Assembly: GCA_017449765.1 (NCBI GenBank)
Contig: JAFTFE010000089.1
Coordinates: 1-34,709 of the forward strand
DNA from: Lachnospiraceae bacterium
GTDB lineage: Bacteria; Bacillota; Clostridia; Lachnospirales; Lachnospiraceae
Length of the DNA: 34,709 nucleotides
Direction of reading: 5' to 3'
The notes under the pieces are model-generated. The model was not told the origin of the DNA and made no database searches. It worked only from the letters and a program-made list of their open reading frames with translations. A program made the translations under genes and the position numbers. Numbering within the stretch: position 1 is the first letter of the stretch; each line of letters begins with the position of its first letter. Positions 6,084-13,362 of this stretch are shown here, piece after piece.

Positions 6084-7310
6084 ATGAACCCACTTTACGT
6101 CGGTATTGATGTTAGCAGCAAATCCAATGTCGTATACCTGATGCTTCCTGATGGCAGTAAGCACAGTAACTTTTCCGTTTCCAACTCTCACGATGGATCC
6201 GCTCAGTTGGTAAAACGTATCCTGTCAGCAATTGCATCTCATTCCCTTGACACAGTAATCATTGGTCTCGAAGCCACTTCTGTTTATGGCGACAACCTTG
6301 TGTATTTCTTAAGGGAAGATGCCACTCTGGTACCATATGACAAGAAGATCCATGTCCTCAATCCAAAGCAGGTAAAACATTTCAAGGAAGCGTATAATGA
6401 CCTGCCAAAGAATGATTATGTGGACTCCTATGTCATTGCTGACTGCCTGCGTTTCGGTAGAATCAACAAAGAGGTCTATCAAAGCGATTACCGTTATAAA
6501 GCCCTTCAGAACCTTACAAGGGCTCGTTTCTTCGCCGTCCAGAACCTCGTCAAAGAAAAACAGCGATTCATCAATGTCCTGTTCAAGAAGTATTCTACAA
6601 TGACGCAGGAGAAGGTATTTTCCAATACCTTCGGCACTACCGCCCTAGCTGTCTACGAAGAGTTTGATTCCGCAGAAGCTTTGGCTTCGATGGACTTACA
6701 GGAGCTTACGGACTTCATTATGGAAAAGGGGAAGAACCGCTTCCCTGATCCGGATGCCGTAGCCAAAGCCATCCAGAAAGCTGCCAGGAGTTCCTACCGT
6801 TTACCCAAGACGGTGAATGACTCCGTTAATCAAGTGCTTTCTATATCCATAACCTCAATAAAGGCATTGGATGCTCAAATCAAGGAGTTCGACAAGGCTA
6901 TAAAAGCCCAGATGGAACTCCTGCCAAACGTTTTGACCTCCATTCCAGGTATTGGTCCGGTATACTCCGCAGGTATTATCGCAGAGATTGGAGATATCAA
7001 TCGTTTTCCGTCTCAGGCGCAACTCGGTAAATATGCCGGTCTTGCTTGGACTCAGAATCAGTCCGGTGACTTTGAAGCTGAAAACACAAAGCTCATAAGA
7101 TCCGGAAATAGATTCCTAAAGTATTACCTGTGTGAAGGTGCCTTATCCCTCGTGAGATGCGACACGGAGTACAGCAACTTCTATCACTCCAAATATAAAG
7201 AAGTGAACAGGCATCAACACAAACGTGCACTCGCATTAACTGCCCGTAAATTTGTGCGGTTAGTCTTTCGACTGCTGAAAGATAATCGCCTATATCGAGC
7301 AGCGGAATAG
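6084..7310 (+). CDS. IS110 family transposase (DEDD recombinase)
   Basis: This 408-residue recombinase has an N-terminal RuvC-like DEDD domain with D9 ('GIDVSSKS'), E63 ('GLEATSVYG'), and D111 and D114 ('NDYVDSYVIAD'). A coiled-coil linker follows. The C-terminal transposase-20 domain starts at about residue 280 with 'LTSIPGIGPVYSAGI' and contains 'RSGNRFLKYYL', in which S340 is the expected catalytic serine. In this family the protein acts with a bridge RNA to recombine element ends with target DNA. AAGGTG lies just before the ATG at 6084. All key residues are present and the frame is intact, so the element looks active. It is transcribed away from mntA and towards the minus-strand histidine kinase gene. 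Confidence 0.96.
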   Translation: MNPLYVGIDVSSKSNVVYLMLPDGSKHSNFSVSNSHDGSAQLVKRILSAIASHSLDTVIIGLEATSVYGDNLVYFLREDATLVPYDKKIHVLNPKQVKHFKEAYNDLPKNDYVDSYVIADCLRFGRINKEVYQSDYRYKALQNLTRARFFAVQNLVKEKQRFINVLFKKYSTMTQEKVFSNTFGTTALAVYEEFDSAEALASMDLQELTDFIMEKGKNRFPDPDAVAKAIQKAARSSYRLPKTVNDSVNQVLSISITSIKALDAQIKEFDKAIKAQMELLPNVLTSIPGIGPVYSAGIIAEIGDINRFPSQAQLGKYAGLAWTQNQSGDFEAENTKLIRSGNRFLKYYLCEGALSLVRCDTEYSNFYHSKYKEVNRHQHKRALALTARKFVRLVFRLLKDNRLYRAAE

Positions 7311-7332
7311 ATATCTATTCCTGCTGATGAAT

Positions 7333-7364
7333 GCCCTGCTTCAAAAAAGCAGATTTTGCAGGGC
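7333..7364 (+). terminator. Hairpin after the IS110 transposase, with two mutually exclusive folds
   Basis: GCCCTGC (7333-7339) can pair with GCAGGGC (7358-7364). Its CTGCTT part (7336-7341) can instead pair with AAGCAG (7347-7352). The outer fold is the stronger and probably ends the transposase transcript. There is no long T-tract, so termination strength is uncertain. Confidence 0.5.
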
Positions 7365-7430
7365 TTATTAAGGTTACCCTTTTTCCAGTAAATGATACAA
7401 AAAAGACTTAAAAAACTTATAAATTTATAC

Positions 7431-7460
7431 TTGACATATCACCGCTGGACTTACTATTAT
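7431..7460 (+). promoter_or_regulatory. Outward-facing sigma-70-type promoter right of the IS element
   Basis: TTGACA (7431-7436), an 18-bp spacer and TATTAT (7455-7460) make a near-consensus promoter pointing to the right. No plus-strand gene follows; the next gene is the minus-strand histidine kinase, whose 3' end is at 7551. It would give an antisense RNA. Alternatively its TTGACA could serve as the right-end -35 of an IS110 circle junction. Confidence 0.45.
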
Positions 7461-7550
7461 ATTATAATAATATCATACCACATTTTAATCATTAAACAAT
7501 ATTTTTATTTATAAAACAATGATGCAAAAATTCCGGTAATGTAATTGATA

Positions 7551-8762
7551 TTAATTATAAAAAATAAGTAAAACCTCAAGTCCGTTTCTGCTGTTATTTA
7601 ATTCAACACTTCCGCCAATAGCTTCCATAATATACTTTACTATGAAAAGTCCGAGACCTGCACCGCTCTTATCCGACTTATTTTTTCCACGATAGAATTT
7701 ATCAAATACAAACGGCATATCTTCCGGAGGTATGCCTGTGCCGTTATCCTTTATATGAAGGCAGTACGAATCTTTTATCTCGCTCCATACCTCAATCTTG
7801 CTACCCTCTGCATATTTTCTCGCATTGGTAATTATATTCTCGATAACCTGAGATATTCTCATAGAATCAGCTTCATGAAGAGTAAATGTATCTATTTCTC
7901 CCTTAACTGCAATATCATTTTTGTCGCCCTTAAGTGATTCTATCGTGTCATTTATCACTTTATCCAAAGCAACTTCATCCTTATTAATCACAAGTCTGTC
8001 AAGGTCATGCAGGGAATGAATAAACATATCATCCGTAACCTTTGACACCTCGTCACATTTTTTCATTATCACATTTATATATCTTTCTCTTCTTTCGGGA
8101 CTGCTGTCCATATTTTCAGACAATCCTTCCGCATATGCTCTTATGGATGAAACAGGAGTTTTAATGTCATGTGAAAGAGTTGCTATTATTGTCTTGTTAT
8201 TTTCCACAGCCTCTCGCTCCCTCTCTCTGGATTTCTTTAATTCGCTTCTCATATGGTCAAATGCCCATGTAAATTCTCCGAACACATTGACTCGTTCATA
8301 TTCTAATTCTCTGTCAAAATTGCCGTTTGCAAGCTCTCCCGCAAAACGTTCCAATTTTTCAAAAGGTCTAAGAATTATAAACCAGATTACAAGAAATAAT
8401 ATAATGATTACGGCTACGGATATAAGATAAGCAATAACTATATATTTTCTGCCAAAGCCGCCGGTTTCTTTATTATTTTGCAGATTAATTATTATAGTGT
8501 TAATTTTATCTTTTATAGTATAATTTTTATCAATAGATATTTCACCATCTGTTATATAATCGTTATCTCCTGCGGGTACAGTTTCTTCAATATCCAATAA
8601 AGCCACTATCTCATTTAGTGCAACAATAGTTTCTGAATTAGTATCCTGCGCCCGTTCTTCCTCATATGTACTATAATAAAGACTCGCAAAAACTACCGTG
8701 CATATTAACACACAACACAAAACCATCATAAATATTTTTCGGGATATTTTTATATTGTTCAT
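7551..8762 (-). CDS. Sensor histidine kinase (HAMP-HisKA-HATPase)
   Basis: This 403-residue membrane kinase has helix 1 at about 9-30, an outer sensor loop of about 75 residues, helix 2 at about 107-130 and a HAMP linker to about 180. The dimerisation box has phospho-acceptor H198 ('LSHDIKTPVSSIRAY'). The catalytic ATPase domain has N313 ('NIITNARKYAEG'), 'DNGTGIP' at about 339-345 and 'GAGLGLFIVKY' at about 367-377. It should phosphorylate the OmpR-type regulator encoded 54 bp upstream. The outer loop is too large for a BceS-type kinase; VanS/PhoR-like kinases are closer in layout. The start is the ATG at 8762. The 3' end faces the IS110 element. Confidence 0.93.
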   Translation of the reverse strand: MNNIKISRKIFMMVLCCVLICTVVFASLYYSTYEEERAQDTNSETIVALNEIVALLDIEETVPAGDNDYITDGEISIDKNYTIKDKINTIIINLQNNKETGGFGRKYIVIAYLISVAVIIILFLVIWFIILRPFEKLERFAGELANGNFDRELEYERVNVFGEFTWAFDHMRSELKKSREREREAVENNKTIIATLSHDIKTPVSSIRAYAEGLSENMDSSPERRERYINVIMKKCDEVSKVTDDMFIHSLHDLDRLVINKDEVALDKVINDTIESLKGDKNDIAVKGEIDTFTLHEADSMRISQVIENIITNARKYAEGSKIEVWSEIKDSYCLHIKDNGTGIPPEDMPFVFDKFYRGKNKSDKSGAGLGLFIVKYIMEAIGGSVELNNSRNGLEVLLIFYN

Positions 8763-8816
8763 AATTATCTATATTTATCCTTTATCAATTATATCTTTAA
8801 TAATCCAATGCAAATT

Positions 8817-9539
8817 TTACTCGTTGCTCTCCTCCAGCATATATCCCACTCCCCAAACAGTCTTGATAAACACAGGCTTAGACGGTTCCTTCTCAAGCTT
8901 CTCACGAAGCCATCTGATATGTACGGTAAGAGTGGATGGTTCAACATCACTAAAAGCTCCCCAGACGGCATTGACAAGTTCTTCCTTCGACACAGCCCGG
9001 GTCTTATGCTCACACAGGTATAAAAACAGGTCGTATTCCTTCAGTGAAAGTGATATGTCAGTGTTTTTATCTCCTGCTATTCTTCTCACTGTACGACTGC
9101 CTGTATCTATTTCAATCACATTATCCTTCCCCGCCTGCAAAGTGTAATTGATGTTCTTAGCCTTGAAGCCGTAAGTGCGCCTTATAAGTGAATTAATCCT
9201 CGACATAAGTTCTTTAATCGAATACGGCTTTGAAATGTGATCGTCACCGCCCATATCAAGTCCTATAATCTTATCATCCTCTGAGGTTCTTGCACTCGCA
9301 AATATTACCGGAACCTCTGACACCTTCCTTAATTCCCGGCACAGCTCAAAGCCCGTACCATCAGGAAGATTGATATCAAGCAGTATAAGGTGCACTTTTT
9401 CATTTTCAAGGATCTCATATGCTCCGTCAAGCGACTCCACAGTCAGGCAGACATAACCATTGTCCGAAAGCATATCACATATAAGCATAGATAAATCTAC
9501 ATCATCATCAACTATAAGTATTTTATATCTATTTTCCAA
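8817..9539 (-). CDS. OmpR/PhoB-family response regulator
   Basis: This 240-residue regulator has a receiver domain with acidic pocket DDD (11-13), phospho-acceptor D55 ('LLDINLP'), S82 and K104 ('HISKPYS'). A C-terminal winged helix at about 135-235 ends with 'VKTVWGVGYMLEE'-like sequence. The start is TTG at 9539: in-frame stops lie directly upstream, no other in-frame start is near, and AAGGTG precedes it. It forms an operon with the kinase downstream and has a recognisable promoter at 9619-9647. By layout the pair resembles systems that control nearby exporters. The FtsX-type ABC operon at 1658-4825 is a candidate target, now separated by a toxin-antitoxin pair and an IS element. Confidence 0.94.
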   Translation of the reverse strand: MENRYKILIVDDDVDLSMLICDMLSDNGYVCLTVESLDGAYEILENEKVHLILLDINLPDGTGFELCRELRKVSEVPVIFASARTSEDDKIIGLDMGGDDHISKPYSIKELMSRINSLIRRTYGFKAKNINYTLQAGKDNVIEIDTGSRTVRRIAGDKNTDISLSLKEYDLFLYLCEHKTRAVSKEELVNAVWGAFSDVEPSTLTVHIRWLREKLEKEPSKPVFIKTVWGVGYMLEESNE

Positions 9540-9618
9540 GATTCAACATCACCTTCCACTAACAAAATAATATACGATCCAAAACTGATAGAGAACATTT
9601 ATCCGTAAATATAATATA

Positions 9619-9647
9619 AGTTTAGTCATAAACAAATTACTTGTCAA
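9619..9647 (-). promoter_or_regulatory. Promoter of the two-component operon
   Basis: On the minus strand, TTGACA (9647-9642) is separated by 17 bp from TAAACT (9624-9619). The -35 is perfect and the spacer ideal, while the -10 matches 4 of 6. The start would be about 75 nt upstream of the TTG codon of the response regulator. Confidence 0.6.
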
Positions 9648-9767
9648 TTTATTAAGCTTCAAATTTCACATTTTTACTTTAAATAATAATAATCCGCTTG
9701 AAACAAAATATTGCATATGCTAAAATATGAATATATGAATATTGAATCAATTTCATTATTTAAACCG

Positions 9768-9796
9768 TTGACAGTTATTTTTATCCTTTATAAATT
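9768..9796 (+). promoter_or_regulatory. Candidate promoter of the prepilin gene
   Basis: TTGACA (9768-9773), a 17-bp spacer and TAAATT (9791-9796) form a good match. The -10 directly abuts AAGGAG (9797-9802), so a start near 9803 would leave only GAGG (9807-9810) as ribosome site and a leader of about 13 nt. A second weaker candidate further upstream starts with TTGCAT near 9712. The rest of the 9540-9815 gap is AT-rich with nothing else visible. Confidence 0.45.
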
Positions 9797-9815
9797 AAGG
9801 AGAAATGAGGTATAT

Positions 9816-10382
9816 ATGATGAGGAATAATAAAGGATTTTCGCTTGTGGAATTGATTATTGTTATCGCAATAATGGCGATACTTGCAGGTGCAATTGCCC
9901 CTGCGCTGATACGATACATTGATAAATCACGCAAATCAAATGATATTTCCGCAGCAAAAACAATTAAAACAGCTGTTGAAACAGCCTTATCCTATGAAAA
10001 ATCTTTTGAGCTACTGACAACCGGAGATGGAAGCTCAACAACAGATACAGATGGAAACACAGTGAATTATGTAGGATATATAGAGATTGTACCGGATACT
10101 CCCGATAATGGTTACGGAAATAATGGTATTACTCTAAAACCGGCAAATAATGCAGAGACAGATGCAGATACGTTGCAAAACACATCTGAAGAGATAGCTA
10201 ATAATCTTGGAGAAAGAACCCCAAGGATAAAATACAGAAAAAAAGCAAACGATTCTGTTTCACCTAATATGTGGTATGTATTTTGTACAACACAAGGCTC
10301 AATAAGCGTTGGATTAGGAGAAAGCACAGACAACGGAAAATTCTATATGCTTGCACCTGAGATAAGCAAATTCTACAATTAA
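9816..10382 (+). CDS. Type IV prepilin-like / pseudopilin protein
   Basis: The start is placed at ATG 9816 (or 9819), giving 188 residues that open with MMRNNKG-FSLVE. This is a canonical class III prepilin leader with cleavage after Gly7, Phe at +1 and Glu at +5. The hydrophobic helix that follows is the pilin assembly helix. The upstream in-frame extension from 9711 lacks a ribosome site and would bury the leader. The rest is a hydrophilic globular domain without cysteines that I could not match to a named pilin. Pilins are processed by a prepilin peptidase and assembled by PilB/PilC-type proteins, none of which are in this window. The gene stands alone, convergent with the adhesin gene and sharing its terminator. 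Confidence 0.85.
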   Translation: MMRNNKGFSLVELIIVIAIMAILAGAIAPALIRYIDKSRKSNDISAAKTIKTAVETALSYEKSFELLTTGDGSSTTDTDGNTVNYVGYIEIVPDTPDNGYGNNGITLKPANNAETDADTLQNTSEEIANNLGERTPRIKYRKKANDSVSPNMWYVFCTTQGSISVGLGESTDNGKFYMLAPEISKFYN

Positions 10383-10401
10383 AAATAAACATAGTTTATT
10401 T

Positions 10402-10457
10402 AATAATAAAGGCCCATAACATCACATATTATTGTAATGCTATGAGCCTTTATTATT
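10402..10457. terminator. Bidirectional terminator between the prepilin and adhesin genes
   Basis: AATAATAAAGGC (10402-10413) pairs perfectly with GCCTTTATTATT (10446-10457), and an inner CATA/TATG stem extends it. A- and T-rich flanks on both sides suit termination from both converging genes. Confidence 0.8.
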
Positions 10458-10474
10458 GTTCTAATACCTTATTA

Positions 10475-13189
10475 TTATATCTTTCTCTTCTTCATATAAG
10501 CTGCAACTATAAATCCTGCCAACGACATAAGTATGATTGAAATTGCCAAAATCGGATTATCCATATCACCTGTCTTAGGGCTTGTGTCTTTTGCACTTGT
10601 AACCTTAGTTGTAACCTCTGTTGTAGATGTCTCAGTCGTTGTAGCAGTTGTAGTTACCTCTGTTGTTACTTCTGTTGTATTTGTAGTTGCTTCTGTCGTA
10701 GCTTCCGTAGTTGCCTCTGTGGTTGCTTCTGTTGTATTTGTGGTTGCTTCTGTAGTTGCCTCTGTCGTTGCTTCCGTAGTTGCTTCTGTGGTTGCTTCTG
10801 TTGTATTTGTGGTTGCTTCTGTAGTTGCCTCTGTAGTTGCTTCTGTAGTTTCTTCATCTACAGGTATATCTACTGTTGTTGTTTCATTTTCTTTTACGGT
10901 AACTGTTACTTTTTCACCGGTCTTTACGGTATATCCATCAGGAACATCAGTAACCTCGACGGTATATTCTCCTGTTTTTGCATCCTCGATTGTTACTGTA
11001 CCATTCTCATCTGTAGTATGCTTAGTCTCTGTTCCGTCCGGATCAGTAATCTTAACTTCAGCATCAGGAACCGGTTCCTTAGTCTCCTCATCACGTATTG
11101 TTACCTCAAGAGTTCCGGTACTTTCAGTATTAATCTCAGCTATATGTTCTGCTATCTCAAGCTTCTTTACAGTTACTGTCGTTGTCTCTCCAACTGTAAC
11201 CTTCTTACCTGCCGGAACTTTAGTAACTACTATATCATAATCTCCGGTATCTGTAGGATTAATAAGTATCTCACCATTCTTATCTGTAGTATATTCCTTA
11301 GATTTTCCATTCGGACCGGTAACCTTAACTGTTGCATTCGCAACAGGTTTCTTTGTATCTTCTTCAATAACTGTAATCTTAAGTCCACCTGTAGGAGTTA
11401 TCTCTGCAACATATTTTGCGGTCTTATTAATCTCAACTGTTGCGGTTGCCTCTTCACCGGTTGTAACTCTGTATCCTGTAGGTACTTCAGTTACTACTAT
11501 CTTGTGATCGCCTATAAGTGTATCATTTAATGTAATCTTGCCATTGGAATCTGTAGTATATTCTTTAGTTGTTCCACTTGGATCAGTTATCTTAACCTTA
11601 GCTCCCGGAACAACTTCTTTTGTATCCTCATCCCGTACTGTTACCTCAAGATTTCCGGTATTAACTTTATTATAGAATCTACCAAACGTAAGCTCAGGAG
11701 GTGAAACAGGTTTGTTCGTATTCGTGGTTATTGATTTACCTGCCTGTTTATCTGCAGCTGTTACATATTTACTTGATGAATATGTAAATGAATAATTACC
11801 ATTTGCATCAATAGCTACCGATACTTTAAAATCAATCTCTCCATCAGAAAGCTCAATATATTCTTTGGCAGTTCCTGCTTTTTCTTTTATTACAAAGTAA
11901 TAATCGCCTGCCTCCGGAAATGTATAAACAGGGAATGAAACACGTGAATTTTCATCATTTGTTACAGTAGCATAAGGTGTACCGGTTATATTATAATTGA
12001 TATCACTTTCATAGATTTCAAAAGTAAATTCATCTTTCTCTGCAGCGACATTATCTGTCTCATTTTCCTCTGCATTTGCTAAATCAGTTGTAAATACCTT
12101 TTTAATACCAAATGATAACTGATTTTCCTCAGCTGTACTTCTATCGTGGTAAATATAATGGAATTCTCCGTTTATATTAATTGTTCCACCCGTTGCAATC
12201 CATCCGGCAGATGTCTTTTGATTTATAACAGCGGTTTCCTGAGGAACAATAAATAATCCTGCTGTTGTATCAAGACTTACGCTTGTAGCATTTGGCATAT
12301 TCCAAATAATCTTCTGACAAATACTCTTATCTACCGACTTATTATGATCAGACTCCTCTCCGCCAAAAGTCTGCTCAGTAGTAATTCCGTTAACATTGTA
12401 TTTGTTCATGGAAATATTAGTACCTTCTAAATTAAATACAATAACCGTACTATCATCTTTCTTAATCTTAAGACCTTCACTTGTATTTAATGAAGTTTGT
12501 ATCGCATGTCCGTCCGGAACAGTTATGTAAACCGTCTTACCTTCATATCCTTTATTGGTTAAATCAATAGTATAATTACCTGCTGTACCACTTCCGATTT
12601 CATCAATATTCAGACCGGATTTTGCTTTCAATTCATCAGATTTGGCTTTAACCTCATTTTGCATGGTTGTTATACTTGCCTCAATATCTGACTGAGCTCT
12701 CTCATTTAAAACTATATCTGCATTAACATGACCCGGATCTACCGCTTTGGTCTTAGCCTTTGCATATACTTCAGCCGTAGTTTCCAGATAATACGTCATA
12801 CTTGTCGCGCCCTGATAGATCTTCGACCCAAAATCAAGCGGATATTGACTTGAATTATCCGTCAAATCCAATGAAGCTATAGAAAGCCACACAGGTTCAG
12901 CTCCACACAAGTCAATCTCATTTGCTCCTTTTGGTTTGAAAATCTTTGTTGCTATGGTTGTCTCCATATGGCTGTCCTGATTTATACGAGTTGCCAAAAG
13001 TCCATAGTTTGCAGCACGTCCTAAAACTGTACTAAAATTAACCTGACTTGCAGAATCTACAGTCGGCTCCGCCGCCATCACATCCTTGTTTCTGTCAGCT
13101 CCCCCTATACTTAACATTCCGACAGCCAAAAGTGCCGCCATGCTAACAGATAAGAGCTTGTTTAAAATCCTTTTTGTTTTTCTCATCAT
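10475..13189 (-). CDS. Sortase-anchored Cna-B surface adhesin / pilin-like protein
   Basis: This 904-residue exported protein has a signal peptide at about 1-40 (basic start, hydrophobic core, cut near 'VMAAE'). The N-terminal domain opens 'VNFSTVLGRAANYGLLATR', which resembles choice-of-anchor-A-type regions. An FctA/Spy0128-like pilin domain lies at about 350-505. Three Cna-B repeats follow at about 511-599, 600-690 and 691-778, each starting TGxL(K/E)(I/V)T and holding 'TTD.NG'. A Thr-rich stalk spans 779-869. The sorting signal SPKTG starts at 870, followed by a hydrophobic helix and KKRKI. Sortase would link it to the cell wall, and FctA and Cna-B folds often form internal isopeptide bonds. 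GAGGGGGCAG precedes the ATG. No sortase gene is in the window. Confidence 0.9.
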   Translation of the reverse strand: MMRKTKRILNKLLSVSMAALLAVGMLSIGGADRNKDVMAAEPTVDSASQVNFSTVLGRAANYGLLATRINQDSHMETTIATKIFKPKGANEIDLCGAEPVWLSIASLDLTDNSSQYPLDFGSKIYQGATSMTYYLETTAEVYAKAKTKAVDPGHVNADIVLNERAQSDIEASITTMQNEVKAKSDELKAKSGLNIDEIGSGTAGNYTIDLTNKGYEGKTVYITVPDGHAIQTSLNTSEGLKIKKDDSTVIVFNLEGTNISMNKYNVNGITTEQTFGGEESDHNKSVDKSICQKIIWNMPNATSVSLDTTAGLFIVPQETAVINQKTSAGWIATGGTININGEFHYIYHDRSTAEENQLSFGIKKVFTTDLANAEENETDNVAAEKDEFTFEIYESDINYNITGTPYATVTNDENSRVSFPVYTFPEAGDYYFVIKEKAGTAKEYIELSDGEIDFKVSVAIDANGNYSFTYSSSKYVTAADKQAGKSITTNTNKPVSPPELTFGRFYNKVNTGNLEVTVRDEDTKEVVPGAKVKITDPSGTTKEYTTDSNGKITLNDTLIGDHKIVVTEVPTGYRVTTGEEATATVEINKTAKYVAEITPTGGLKITVIEEDTKKPVANATVKVTGPNGKSKEYTTDKNGEILINPTDTGDYDIVVTKVPAGKKVTVGETTTVTVKKLEIAEHIAEINTESTGTLEVTIRDEETKEPVPDAEVKITDPDGTETKHTTDENGTVTIEDAKTGEYTVEVTDVPDGYTVKTGEKVTVTVKENETTTVDIPVDEETTEATTEATTEATTNTTEATTEATTEATTEATTEATTNTTEATTEATTEATTEATTNTTEVTTEVTTTATTTETSTTEVTTKVTSAKDTSPKTGDMDNPILAISIILMSLAGFIVAAYMKKRKI
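10583..10855 (-). repeat. In-frame (TTEAT)n / NTT coding repeats of the adhesin stalk
   Basis: About 90 codons of mostly TTEAT units are punctuated by three NTTEAT or NTTEVT units. This creates a higher-order repeat at the DNA level, visible on the plus strand as runs of GTTGCTTCTGTAGTTGCC-like units. The stretch probably forms an extended, possibly glycosylated, wall-spanning stalk. Unit number could vary by slippage or recombination. Confidence 0.85.
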
Positions 13190-13258
13190 ATCTGCCCCCT
13201 CATTAAATTATTTTGTCAAACCATCATAAGTGATTTACATAATTACAGATATAATAAA

Positions 13259-13302
13259 AATAACACAGATACTACAAAAATACAATAGGTATCTGTGTTA
13301 TT
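13259..13302 (-). terminator. Terminator of the purine permease gene
   Basis: Fourteen-bp perfect arms, AATAACACAGATAC (13259-13272) and GTATCTGTGTTATT (13289-13302), enclose a 16-nt loop. On the minus strand the hairpin is followed by TTTTTATTAT. It lies 60 bp after the permease stop codon and upstream of the adhesin. Confidence 0.82.
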
Positions 13303-13362
13303 GTCAACTATTTCATCAAATTGCACAAAACAATTTGTACAAATAATACTATTAACTTTTTA

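Larger units (their letters stand above)
5781..7372 (+). mobile_element. IS110-family insertion sequence (ends approximate)
   Basis: The unit comprises a structured left non-coding segment (5781-6083), a 408-residue DEDD recombinase (6084-7310) and a short right end with a hairpin at 7333-7364. IS110 elements usually lack terminal inverted repeats and clear target duplications, so the exact ends cannot be placed from one copy. The limits given are the outermost features I can assign. Base composition of the recombinase gene is visibly richer in G and C than its AT-rich surroundings, consistent with recent arrival. The long left non-coding region with RNA structure points to the IS110 group rather than IS1111, where it would be on the right. 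Confidence 0.85.

Noticed and set aside
7551-9539. Reading the two-component system as a BceRS bacitracin-type pair
   Set aside because: The kinase has an outer sensor loop of about 75 residues, whereas BceS kinases have almost none. The ABC permease layout with two similar FtsX halves is also not BceB-like.
9711-9815. N-terminal extension of the prepilin ORF
   Set aside because: The canonical prepilin leader starts at 9816. An extra 35 residues would block processing, and the first ATG has no ribosome site.
10583-10855. Regular short DNA repeats that might be taken for a CRISPR array
   Set aside because: Units are in-frame 15-nt coding repeats without unique spacers and lie within the adhesin stalk.
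10533-11240. Long plus-strand ORF opposite the adhesin gene
   Set aside because: It is the reverse complement of Thr-rich and Cna-B coding repeats, which lack stops in that frame. It has no ribosome site and only Val/Ser-rich low-complexity content.
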